Source: Alphaproteobacteria bacterium (lineage in GTDB: Bacteria; Pseudomonadota; Alphaproteobacteria; UBA6615). From it: a stretch of DNA of 8,392 bases. The notes beneath the pieces are model-generated. The model was not told the origin of the DNA. It did no database searches and saw only the letters and a program-made list of their open reading frames with translations. Positions 1 to 6,155 of the stretch are shown piece by piece (position 1 is the first letter of the stretch; every line of letters begins with the position of its first letter). Both the position numbers and the translations under genes were made by a program. The stretch spans positions 1-8,392 of the forward strand of contig JAEPNS010000130.1 of assembly GCA_017643325.1 (NCBI GenBank). The letters are read 5' to 3'.

Positions 1-235
1 TGAACGTCTTGCCGGACCCGGTGACGCCGAGCAGCACCTGGTCCTTCTCACCCGCGTCGAGGCCGGCGATCAGGTCGGCGATCGCCTGCGGCTGGTCGCC
101 GGCCGGCTGGTACTCGGACACCAGTTCGAAGTTCGCCGGCGCATCGCCCGCCGGATGGTCGTCCGCGAACACCCGCTCGGGCAATGCCCGCGCGTCCGGA
201 AAGTATTTCGCCTGGATTTCAGAGAGCTCCGCCAT
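1..235 (-). CDS. uvrB: UvrABC excinuclease subunit B, N-terminal part (runs off the left edge)
   Basis: This is the damage-verification helicase of nucleotide excision repair. It is loaded on damaged DNA by UvrA and then recruits the UvrC nuclease. Reading the minus strand from the ATG at 235-233 gives 78 codons with no stop before the edge. Residues 37-52 hold the conserved UvrB block FELVSEYQPAGDQPQAI, and residues 70-77 are the Walker A motif GVTGSGKT. About 36 less conserved residues precede the block, an N-terminal extension I believe is common in alphaproteobacteria. The rest of the protein lies outside the window. It is divergent from the small membrane protein gene at 362. No Shine-Dalgarno site precedes the start, and a TATAAC box lies almost directly upstream, so the mRNA may be leaderless. 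I see no GTTC-N7-GTTC alphaproteobacterial SOS box upstream. The family assignment is firm. Confidence 0.95.
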   Translation of the reverse strand, partial: MAELSEIQAKYFPDARALPERVFADDHPAGDAPANFELVSEYQPAGDQPQAIADLIAGLDAGEKDQVLLGVTGSGKTF

Positions 236-240
236 GGCCC

Positions 241-246
241 GTTATA
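241..246 (-). promoter_or_regulatory. Putative -10 box of uvrB, placed for a leaderless transcript
   Basis: On the minus strand the sequence reads TATATAAC and then a short GC stretch before the uvrB ATG. If TATAAC (246 down to 241) is the -10 box, transcription would begin at about position 234-235, which is the A of the start codon. No convincing -35 hexamer is visible at 16-18 bp spacing. The call rests on the position of the -10 match and the missing ribosome binding site. Confidence 0.4.
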
Positions 247-294
247 TAGGTCGGGGAGGCGCAGGATGGAAAGTGCGCGAAAAACGCGTTCCGT

Positions 295-308
295 TTGACG
301 TAGATCAA
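295..308 (+). promoter_or_regulatory. FNR/Anr/FixK-type binding site
   Basis: The sequence TTGACGTAGATCAA fits the CRP/FNR-family palindrome TTGAT-N4-ATCAA with one mismatch, the C at 299. Its centre is 301.5. A class II activated promoter centred at -41.5 would start at A343. A weak -10-like TACGCT lies at 330-335, and the Shine-Dalgarno GGAG and the ATG of the small gene at 362 follow. The geometry therefore suits oxygen- or redox-responsive activation of that gene. The site could also affect the divergent uvrB gene, whose start is about 60 bp away. Which regulator binds (FNR, FixK, Anr or DNR type) cannot be told from the site. Confidence 0.6.
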
Positions 309-361
309 GGTCCGCGGTGTCCCGCCGGATACGCTGGCGGCAACTCAAACGGAGAACCGTC

Positions 362-496
362 ATGCCTGTTGAAAACCTCATCATTCTCGGAATCGTCATC
401 GGCGGAATGGTCGCGTTCGGAGCGGTCACGCTCTGGCTGACCACGGAGAGCGGCCGCGCGCGGAAGGCCGAACGCCACATGGTCGCCGCCGAATAG
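362..496 (+). CDS. Small single-pass membrane protein, 44 aa, function unknown
   Basis: The ATG at 362 follows GGAG (351-354) by seven bases and opens a 44-residue frame ending in TAG at 494-496. Residues 5-26, from NLIILGIVIGG to TLWL, form one hydrophobic segment rich in Gly, Ile and Val. The tail GRARKAERH is basic, so the positive-inside rule predicts a cytoplasmic C-terminus. There is no signal peptidase site, cysteine or metal motif. The gene stands alone between divergent uvrB and the aminotransferase. It lies behind an FNR-like box at 295-308, so low-oxygen or redox control is likely. Small single-helix proteins under such control include accessory subunits of terminal oxidases (CcoQ, CydX), but no sequence match to those is claimed. 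I do not recognise the family. The start, ribosome binding site, helix and regulatory box together make a real gene likely. Confidence 0.72.
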   Translation: MPVENLIILGIVIGGMVAFGAVTLWLTTESGRARKAERHMVAAE

Positions 497-520
497 GCGA
501 ACCTCCACCTCCATGCCTGT

Positions 521-558
521 CCCGGTGACCGGGGCCGCTTGCGCGGCTCCGCACCGGG
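521..558 (+). other. Nested inverted repeat between the small membrane gene and the aminotransferase
   Basis: CCCGGTG (521-527) pairs with CACCGGG (552-558). Inside it GCCGC (534-538) pairs with GCGGC (543-547) across a four-base loop. The RNA would form a two-tier hairpin 25 bp after the small gene's stop and 48 bp before the aminotransferase start. Only a short TTT follows (565-567), so it is not a classical intrinsic terminator. It could be a Rho-assisted terminator, an mRNA end protector or a leader structure. A weak promoter pair, TTGCGC (539-544) and TAGTTT (562-567) 17 bp apart, overlaps it. Confidence 0.4.
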
Positions 559-606
559 GACTAGTTTCGCGCCCGCAAAAACAACCTTTCCAGCGGGTGC
601 AATTCA

Positions 607-1809
607 ATGGCCTTCCTCGCCGACCGCCTCTCGAGCATCAAGCCGTCGCCGACGATCGCGATCAACACCCTGTCCCAGGAGCTGAAGGCCCAGGGGCGGG
701 ACGTGATCGGCCTCGCGGCGGGCGAACCCGACTTCGACACGCCGCAGAACATCAAGGATGCGGCGGCGCGCGCGATGGCCGAGGGCAAGACCAAATACGT
801 GGCCCCGGCCGGTATTCCGGAACTGCGCGAGGCCATCTGCGACAAGCTGAAGGCCGACAACGACCTCGAATACACCGCGGCGCAGATCCATGTCGGCTGC
901 GGCGGCAAGCAGACCATCTACAACGCCCTGTTCGCGACCATCGATCCCGGCGACGAGGTCATCGTGGCGGCGCCCTACTGGGTCTCCTACACGGACATCA
1001 CCCTCTTGTGCGGCGGCAAGCCGGTGGTCGTGGAGACGACGCAGGAGGACGGCTTCAAGCTGACGCCCGAGGCTCTGGACGCTGCGATCACGCCCAGGAC
1101 CAAGTGGCTGATGATGAACTCGCCCTGCAACCCGTCCGGCGCGGCCTATACGGCCGACGAGCTGAAGGCGCTCGGCGAGGTCCTGCTGCGCCATCCGCAT
1201 GTGTGGGTCATGCCCGACGACATGTACGAGAAGATCGTCTACGACGGCTTCCAGTTCTCGACCATCGCCCAGGTGGTGCCGGAACTCTATGACCGCACGC
1301 TCACGCTCAACGGCATGTCGAAGGCCTACTGCATGACCGGCTGGCGGGTCGGCTATGCGGCGGGAGCGCCGGACCTGATCAAGGCGATGAACATGATCTC
1401 GTCCCAGTCGACGACGTCGACCTCGACGATCTCCCAGTGGGCCGCGCTGGAAGCGCTGCGCGGGCCGCAGGATTTCATCGCCAAGCACAACAAGGTGTTC
1501 AAGCAGCGCCGCGACCTCGTGGTCTCGATGCTGAACGACGCCGAGGGCATCACCTGCGCGACGCCGGAGGGCGCGTTCTACGTGTACCCGTCGGTGGCGG
1601 GGATGATCGGCAAGACCACGCCCGACGGCGACAAGCTGACGTCGGACGAGGAGGTCGCGAAATACCTGCTCGGCGCGGAAGGCGTGGCCGTTGTGCACGG
1701 CGAGGCATTCGGCCTGTCGCCCTATTTCCGGATTTCCTACGCCACCGCGACGGAAACCCTCGAAGAGGCCTGCCGCCGGATCCAGAAGGCCGCCGCCGCG
1801 CTCAGCTAG
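607..1809 (+). CDS. aatA: Class I PLP-dependent aminotransferase, aspartate (possibly aspartate/prephenate) aminotransferase
   Basis: This cytoplasmic enzyme moves the amino group between aspartate and 2-oxoglutarate. Some alphaproteobacterial homologues also transaminate prephenate to arogenate for Phe/Tyr synthesis. The 400-aa protein is full length for subgroup Ib aspartate aminotransferases. Visible motifs are GLAAGEPDFDTP (35-46), the NSPCNPSG block (171-178, with N175 facing the cofactor ring), D204 and Y207 in PDDMYE, the Schiff-base lysine K239 in GMSKAY, MTGWRVGY (243-250), and R375 in YFRISYA, which would hold the substrate alpha-carboxylate. The ATG at 607 has only a weak upstream GGGTG, but the family N-terminus (ADRLSSIKPSPT) begins right after it, which fixes the start. 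The gene looks monocistronic: 110 bp separate it from the upstream small gene and 119 bp from the EF-G-like gene. The family is certain. Substrate range and symbol are inferred. Confidence 0.9.
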   Translation: MAFLADRLSSIKPSPTIAINTLSQELKAQGRDVIGLAAGEPDFDTPQNIKDAAARAMAEGKTKYVAPAGIPELREAICDKLKADNDLEYTAAQIHVGCGGKQTIYNALFATIDPGDEVIVAAPYWVSYTDITLLCGGKPVVVETTQEDGFKLTPEALDAAITPRTKWLMMNSPCNPSGAAYTADELKALGEVLLRHPHVWVMPDDMYEKIVYDGFQFSTIAQVVPELYDRTLTLNGMSKAYCMTGWRVGYAAGAPDLIKAMNMISSQSTTSTSTISQWAALEALRGPQDFIAKHNKVFKQRRDLVVSMLNDAEGITCATPEGAFYVYPSVAGMIGKTTPDGDKLTSDEEVAKYLLGAEGVAVVHGEAFGLSPYFRISYATATETLEEACRRIQKAAAALS

Positions 1810-1813
1810 CCGG

Positions 1814-1831
1814 CGAGTCGATTCCGACTCG
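1814..1831 (+). other. Perfect 7-bp stem-loop just after the aminotransferase stop
   Basis: CGAGTCG (1814-1820) pairs with CGACTCG (1825-1831) across the loop ATTC, beginning five bases after the TAG. No T tract follows, so it may be a Rho-type or 3'-end-stabilising hairpin. A near direct repeat, TCGATTCCG then TCGACTCCG, overlaps it. Confidence 0.4.
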
Positions 1832-1867
1832 ACTCCGGTCGCCCTCCGGTGGGACCATCTTTCCGTT

Positions 1868-1907
1868 CGGTCGGAGGCCAAAGCGGCGCCAGACCGTCCT
1901 CCGACCG
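1868..1907 (+). promoter_or_regulatory. 10-bp inverted repeat upstream of the EF-G-like gene
   Basis: CGGTCGGAGG (1868-1877) and CCTCCGACCG (1898-1907) are perfect reverse complements separated by 20 bases that contain a GGCGCC palindrome. The second arm ends ten bases before the GGGAGGAG ribosome binding site at 1918-1925. In RNA this would be a strong stem close to the translation start. A terminator of the upstream gene (TTT follows at 1908-1910), a cis-acting translational control element, or a protein operator are all possible. Nothing in the sequence decides among them. Confidence 0.4.
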
Positions 1908-1917
1908 TTTGCGTGAC

Positions 1918-1925
1918 GGGAGGAG
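1918..1925 (+). promoter_or_regulatory. Strong Shine-Dalgarno site of the EF-G-like gene
   Basis: GGGAGGAG ends three bases before the ATG at 1929, and its core GGAG sits at usable spacing. It is among the best ribosome binding sites in the window and fixes the start codon. Confidence 0.7.
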
Positions 1926-1928
1926 AAA

Positions 1929-3959
1929 ATGGCCGAACTCGATGTCGCGGGCGCGCGCTGCGTCGCCCTTGTGGGTCCCTACCTGAGCGGCAAGACGTCG
2001 CTGCTCGAGGCCATGCTGGTCGCCGCGGGCGCGATCTCACGAAAGGGAAACGTGCGGGACGGCAACACGGTCGGGGATTCGGCTCCGGCCTCGCGGGCCC
2101 GGCAGATGTCGACCGAACTCAACACCGCACATTGCGAGTTCATGGGGGACCGGTGGGCCATCCTCGACTGCCCGGGTTCGATCGAGTTCGCGCAGGACGC
2201 CCGCAATGCGCTGATGGCGGCCGATATCGCCGTCGTGGTTGTCGAGCCGGACCCGGCGAAGGCGTCGGCGCTGGCCCCGACGTTTCATTTTCTCGACGAA
2301 CACCAGATCCCGCACCTGGTGTTCATCAACAAGATGGATGCGGCACTCGCCGGCGCGGAGGAGACCATTGCGGCGTTGGCGGAGGTATCGGCCCGGCCGC
2401 TGATGCTGCGGCACCTGCCGATCCGGGACGGCGAGCGGACGACGGGCTATGTCGACCTTATCAGCCAGCGCAGCTACGCCTACCGTCAGGGCGACCTGTC
2501 GGACGTGATCGAAGTCCCGGCCGATCTCGCCGACGAGCGTGAGCTGGCGCGGCAGGACCTGCTGGAATCTCTGGCCGACTTCGACGACGACCTACTGGAA
2601 AAGCTGCTCGAGGATCTCGTCCCGGAGCAGAAGGACGTGTACCGGGACCTGACGGCAGGCCTCGCGGATGACCGGTTCGTGCCCGTCATGCTGGGTGCCG
2701 GCGAGCAGCAGAGCGGCGTTTTCCGGCTCTGGAAATCGCTCCGCCACGACACGCCGCATGCGGCGACGACGGCCATGCGGCGCGGGCATGTGACGGGGGA
2801 CGGCCTGTGCGCCGAGGTGTTCAAGACGTCGTCCGCACGGACCGGAAAGTTCAGCCATGCGCGGGTATGGGCCGGCGAATTGACCGAGGGACAAACCTTG
2901 GGAGATGTGCGGCTCGGGCAGATGTACCGGCTGACAGGCCAGGAACAGGAAAAGGTCAAGGCGGCAGTGGCCGGTGACGTCGTGGCCCTGTCACGCATCG
3001 AGGAATTGCGCACGGGCGACGTCTTGAACGACGCCGGACGCGTGCCGTCTCCGGTCTGGCCGCGACCGCTGTCCCCGGTGTTTGCGATGTCGGTCACGCC
3101 GGAGCGGCGTGACGACGACGTCAAGCTGTCCTCGGCCCTGGCGCGCCTGGTGACGGACGACCCGTCCTATGTGGTCGAGCACGAGCCTGATACCGGCGAA
3201 CTCCTGTTGCGGGGCCAGGGCGAAATCCATCTCGCCGTGGCGGCCGACCGGCTGGAGGAAGGACACAACGTCAAGGTGACGCTGGCCCCGCCCCGGGTGG
3301 CCTACAAGGAGACCATCCGGAAACCGGTGGAGCAGCACGCGCGGCACAAGAAACAGTCCGGCGGGCACGGCCAGTTCGGGGACGTGACCGTCGAGATCAG
3401 TCCGCTCCCGCGCGGGGCCGGGTTCGAGTTCTCGAGCCGTGTCGTCGGCGGTGCCGTGCCCAAACAGTACATCCCCTCGGTCGAGACCGGCGTCCGGAAC
3501 TACCTCCAGGAGGGGCCGCTCGGCTTCCCGGTTGTGGACGTGTCCGTCTGTCTGCTCGACGGCCAGCATCATTCGGTGGATTCCTCGGACATGGCGTTCC
3601 AGACTGCTGCCCAGGCGGCGATGCGCGAAGGCATGCCGAAATGCGGGCCGGTCCTGCTGGAGCCGGTCTTCCGGGTCCGTATCGACGTCCCCGGCGAGCA
3701 TGCAAGCAAGGTCAACCAGGTCGTCACGGGACGGCGCGGCCAGCTCCTGGGGTTCGATGCGCGCGCGGACTGGCCGGGCTGGGACAGCGTCGAGGCATTG
3801 CTGCCGCAGGCGGGCATGGCCGACCTGATCGTCGAACTGCGCTCGCTGAGCCAGGGGGCCGCGACGTTCGAAGCCGCGTTCGACCATCTCCAGGAATTGA
3901 CCGGGCGCGAGGCGGAGCAGGTCGTGGCGCAGCGGACCGAGGCGGCGCAGGCGGCCTGA
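1929..3959 (+). CDS. EF-G-like translation-factor GTPase (non-canonical paralogue)
   Basis: The 676-aa protein has the EF-G domain order: GTPase domain (about 8-265), beta-barrel domain II (285-370), domain III (385-455, with LRGQGEIHL at 427-435), domain IV (456-575, with SGGHGQFGDV at 477-486 and DSSDMAF at 551-557) and domain V (577-660). It should bind GTP and the ribosome, but probably not as the main translocase. Its motifs depart from canonical EF-G: the P-loop is GPYLSGKTS (16-24) instead of GHxDHGKTT, switch I lacks the RGIT-type segment (RARQMSTELN, 56-65), and G3 is DCPGS (80-84), with Ser84 in place of the catalytic His. G4 is intact as NKMD (134-137), and the G5-like element is LGAG (255-258). 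I recall similar proteins in other alphaproteobacteria, usually annotated elongation factor G. No rpsL, rpsG or tuf lies nearby, so this is not the canonical str-operon fusA. Its specific role is unknown. Confidence 0.88.
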   Translation: MAELDVAGARCVALVGPYLSGKTSLLEAMLVAAGAISRKGNVRDGNTVGDSAPASRARQMSTELNTAHCEFMGDRWAILDCPGSIEFAQDARNALMAADIAVVVVEPDPAKASALAPTFHFLDEHQIPHLVFINKMDAALAGAEETIAALAEVSARPLMLRHLPIRDGERTTGYVDLISQRSYAYRQGDLSDVIEVPADLADERELARQDLLESLADFDDDLLEKLLEDLVPEQKDVYRDLTAGLADDRFVPVMLGAGEQQSGVFRLWKSLRHDTPHAATTAMRRGHVTGDGLCAEVFKTSSARTGKFSHARVWAGELTEGQTLGDVRLGQMYRLTGQEQEKVKAAVAGDVVALSRIEELRTGDVLNDAGRVPSPVWPRPLSPVFAMSVTPERRDDDVKLSSALARLVTDDPSYVVEHEPDTGELLLRGQGEIHLAVAADRLEEGHNVKVTLAPPRVAYKETIRKPVEQHARHKKQSGGHGQFGDVTVEISPLPRGAGFEFSSRVVGGAVPKQYIPSVETGVRNYLQEGPLGFPVVDVSVCLLDGQHHSVDSSDMAFQTAAQAAMREGMPKCGPVLLEPVFRVRIDVPGEHASKVNQVVTGRRGQLLGFDARADWPGWDSVEALLPQAGMADLIVELRSLSQGAATFEAAFDHLQELTGREAEQVVAQRTEAAQAA

Positions 3960-3967
3960 CGCGGCGC

Positions 3968-4007
3968 GCCGGCGCACGTGATCGTCACTTGCCTGCGACG
4001 CGCCGGC
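3968..4007 (+). other. Stem-loop between the EF-G-like gene and the MFS gene
   Basis: GCCGGCGC (3968-3975) and GCGCCGGC (4000-4007) are perfect 8-bp complements. The interior holds a second small hairpin, GTGA-tcg-TCAC (3978-3988). The structure starts nine bases after the EF-G-like stop and lacks a T tract. It would bury the alternative GTG start at 3978 and leaves the Shine-Dalgarno site at 4029-4037 free, which supports the TTG start of the next gene. Confidence 0.4.
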
Positions 4008-4028
4008 CGGTCTAGCCCTTCCCGTTCT

Positions 4029-4037
4029 GGGGAGGGG
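4029..4037 (+). promoter_or_regulatory. Shine-Dalgarno site that decides the MFS start
   Basis: GGGGAGGGG lies six bases before the TTG at 4044. No ribosome binding site precedes the in-frame GTG at 3978, so the TTG is the better start. Confidence 0.6.
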
Positions 4038-4043
4038 ATATCC

Positions 4044-5252
4044 TTGTCGGTTCGCACGCGTTCCCTGCTGATCATCGCACTCTGTGCGGTGGCGACCATG
4101 TCGCTTTGGTTCTCCGCGTCGGCCGTGGTGCCGGCGCTGCGCGAGAGCGCCGGTCTGCCGCCGCTCATAGCCTCGCTGTTTACGAGCGCGGTGCAGGCGG
4201 GGTTCGTTGTCGGGACTCTCGTCAGCGCGCTGCTCAATCTCGCCGACCGGATCGAGCCGCGACGCCTTTTCATGGCCTCGGCGCTGGTCGCGGCGGGGGC
4301 GAACGCGCTGATCCTGGCGTTCGACCCGGCGTCGCCGGCGGTCATCGCACTCCGCTTCGTGACCGGCGCGTGCATGGCGGGGATCTACCCCGTCGGCATG
4401 AAGCTGGCTGCGAGCTGGGCGCGCGGCGACATGGGCCTGATGATCGGGGCGCTGGTCGGCGCGCTCGCGCTGGGGTCGGCGAGCCCGCACCTGTTCAACG
4501 CGCTCGGCGGGATCGACTGGGTCTTCACGCTCGTCGCGGCGTCGCTCTGCGCGACGGCCGCCGCCTTCGCGATCCTGCTCGTACAGGTCGGCCCAAACAC
4601 GTCACCGACGCCGCCTTTCCGCCTCGACGCGGCATTCCGGGCGTGGACCGACCGGGGACTGCGCCTCGCCAACCTCGGCTACCTCGGCCACATGTGGGAG
4701 CTGTACGCCATGTGGGCGTGGATCGGCGTCTTCCTGACCGCGAGCTTCCGGCTGAGCCTGGGGCCGGATGCGGGGGCGGACACGCTCGCCGCGGTTGCGA
4801 CCTTTGCCGTGATGGGGGCGGGCGCGTTTGGCTGCGTCGCCGGGGGGCTTCTGGCGGACCGGTGGGGACGCACCACGGTCACGATCGCCGCGATGGCGTT
4901 GAGCGGCGCCTGCGCGCTGGTCGCGGGGTTCCTGTTCGCCGGGGCGGTGTGGCCGCTTTTCCTGCTGTGTGTCGTCTGGGGAATCGCGGTCGTCGCGGAC
5001 TCGCCGCAATTCTCGGCCTGCACGGCCGAACTCGCCGAAAGCGGATATGTCGGGACCATGTTGACGGTGCAGACGAGCATGGGGTTCCTGCTCACGCTGG
5101 TCACCATCCACCTCGTGCCCGAGGTCGTCGAGGCCGTTGGCTGGCAATTCGCATTCCTCATCCTTGTTCCCGGCCCGGTCGTGGGGATATGGGCGATGTG
5201 GCGGTTACGTCGTGCGCCGGAAGCGGCGCGGCTGGCGGGCGGCAGAGGCTAG
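4044..5252 (+). CDS. Major facilitator superfamily transporter, substrate unknown
   Basis: The 402-aa product is strongly hydrophobic, with about 12 membrane segments. The first opens with SLLIIALCAVATMSLWFSAS and the last ends near VVGIWAMWRLRR. In the loop between the second and third segments the short stretch ADRIEPRR replaces the usual MFS motif A. The second half carries a better copy, GGLLADRWGRT, at the matching point. The C-terminus is short and basic. This is an inner-membrane secondary carrier. Nothing in the sequence names its substrate, and the neighbouring EF-G-like and amidohydrolase genes do not point to one. I chose the TTG at 4044 because GGGGAGGGG precedes it at ideal spacing. 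An in-frame GTG at 3978 would add 22 polar, basic residues (CLRRAGRSSPSRSGEG), which is unlikely ahead of the first membrane helix. An ATG at 4098 falls inside that helix. The superfamily is sure, the start less so. Confidence 0.85.
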   Translation: MSVRTRSLLIIALCAVATMSLWFSASAVVPALRESAGLPPLIASLFTSAVQAGFVVGTLVSALLNLADRIEPRRLFMASALVAAGANALILAFDPASPAVIALRFVTGACMAGIYPVGMKLAASWARGDMGLMIGALVGALALGSASPHLFNALGGIDWVFTLVAASLCATAAAFAILLVQVGPNTSPTPPFRLDAAFRAWTDRGLRLANLGYLGHMWELYAMWAWIGVFLTASFRLSLGPDAGADTLAAVATFAVMGAGAFGCVAGGLLADRWGRTTVTIAAMALSGACALVAGFLFAGAVWPLFLLCVVWGIAVVADSPQFSACTAELAESGYVGTMLTVQTSMGFLLTLVTIHLVPEVVEAVGWQFAFLILVPGPVVGIWAMWRLRRAPEAARLAGGRG

Positions 5253-5309
5253 CGGGTCCGGACGGTTTTCGATTCGGCCGGCGCGGGGGTGCGGGACGGG
5301 CGATTTCGT

Positions 5310-5315
5310 TATAGT
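5310..5315 (+). promoter_or_regulatory. Putative -10 box directly upstream of the amidohydrolase start
   Basis: TATAGT ends six bases before the ATG at 5322, so a transcript starting seven bases after the box would begin at the A of the ATG. No Shine-Dalgarno site precedes this ATG. Both facts suit a leaderless mRNA. No clear -35 element is present; the region at that spacing is a run of G. Confidence 0.4.
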
Positions 5316-5321
5316 CGCGGC

Positions 5322-6155
5322 ATGACCGAACGACTCGAACCCGACACGCCGCTTCTCGGCCCGGACGAACCGGCCGCCTTCGAGGTGATCAACGGCCAGG
5401 CCGGCGGCAGGGTCCTGTTGCTCTGCGACCATGCGAGCAACCGCGTCCCGGCGGCGCTGGACGGGCTCGGGCTGTCGGAGATCGAGCTCGCCCGCCATAT
5501 CGGCTGGGATATCGGCGCGGAGGACGTGACGCGGCGGCTCGCCGACGCGCTCGACGCCCCGGCGGTGATCGCCGGATACTCGCGGCTGGTCATCGACTGC
5601 AACCGGGACCTGGACCACCCGCAGCTGATCCTGCCGGAGAGCGACGGCACCCCGGTGCCCGCGAATATCGGCCTCTCGGAGGACGGCCGTGCCGCGCGGA
5701 TCGGCTCGCTGTTCGACCCCTACCACGCCGCCATCGAGGCGGAGCTTGCGCGCCTGAAGCAGGGCCTGCCGCCCGAACAGGCACCGGTGCTCCTGTCGAT
5801 CCACAGTTTCACGCCGATCATGGACGGACAGGAACGCCCGTGGGAGATCGGCATCCTGTGGAACCGCGATCCGCGTCTCCCGGAACCGCTCATCGCGCGC
5901 CTGCGCGAGAATACGGACCTGACGGTGGGCGACAACGAGCCGTATTCGGCGCGGCTCGGCTACGGGTACACGCTGGAACGCCATGGCGACGGCGCCGGTT
6001 TCGCGAATGCGCTGATCGAGATCCGGCAGGACCTGATCGACACCCATCACGGCGCCGAGGCCTGGACCGGGATCCTCCTTGCGGCGTTCCGCGATGTGCT
6101 CGGTGACGAGTCGCTCTACCGCGTGCGCAAGGAACGGGAGACGGTCGATGGCTGA
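5322..6155 (+). CDS. N-formylglutamate amidohydrolase family protein (HutG/FGase-like)
   Basis: The 277-aa cytoplasmic protein belongs to the metal-dependent FGase family, whose founding reaction splits N-formyl-L-glutamate into formate and glutamate at the end of histidine breakdown. Conserved blocks are LLLCDHASNRVP (32-43), HIGWDIGAEDV (59-69), YSRLVIDCNRD (86-96), LLSIHSFTP (157-165), GILWNRD (177-183) and a C-terminal LERHGDGAGFANALIEIRQDLI. The His, Asp and Glu residues in these blocks are the likely metal and catalytic ligands. No other hut genes are present; the next gene is a YbdK-type ligase overlapping by 8 bp. A different N-acyl-amino-acid substrate is therefore possible, as for many family members outside hut operons. 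The ATG at 5322 is preferred. A GTG at 5289 would add 11 unconserved residues and run through the TATAGT box. Family assignment is strong, exact substrate uncertain. Confidence 0.88.
   Translation: MTERLEPDTPLLGPDEPAAFEVINGQAGGRVLLLCDHASNRVPAALDGLGLSEIELARHIGWDIGAEDVTRRLADALDAPAVIAGYSRLVIDCNRDLDHPQLILPESDGTPVPANIGLSEDGRAARIGSLFDPYHAAIEAELARLKQGLPPEQAPVLLSIHSFTPIMDGQERPWEIGILWNRDPRLPEPLIARLRENTDLTVGDNEPYSARLGYGYTLERHGDGAGFANALIEIRQDLIDTHHGAEAWTGILLAAFRDVLGDESLYRVRKERETVDG

Noticed and set aside
276..288. CGCG-aaaaa-CGCG inverted repeat in the uvrB divergent region
   Set aside because: A 4-bp stem of alternating C and G is expected by chance at this GC content, and no gene end or known operator matches it.
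236..361. Possible SOS (LexA) box for uvrB
   Set aside because: I looked for the alphaproteobacterial GTTC-N7-GTTC motif on both strands between uvrB and the small gene. A single GTTC at 288-291 has no partner at the right spacing.
513..1292. Plus-strand frame of 259 codons starting upstream of the aminotransferase in another frame
   Set aside because: It overlaps the aminotransferase, lacks a ribosome binding site and is an Arg/Gly/Ala-rich shadow.
1929..1942. Identical 14-base gene starts (ATGGCCGAACTCGA) at 1929 and 7374
   Set aside because: The sequences diverge at once afterwards and the proteins are unrelated. Both simply begin Met-Ala-Glu-Leu-Asp with preferred codons.
604..2040. Minus-strand open frame of 478 codons opposite the aminotransferase
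   Set aside because: The plus strand has every catalytic residue of a class I aminotransferase. The antisense product is Arg-rich with no motif.
2991..4490. Long open frame of 499 codons on the minus strand, opposite the EF-G-like and MFS genes
   Set aside because: It is Arg/His/Gln-rich low-complexity translation typical of antisense frames in GC-rich DNA, crosses two clearly coding plus-strand genes, and shows no recognisable domain.
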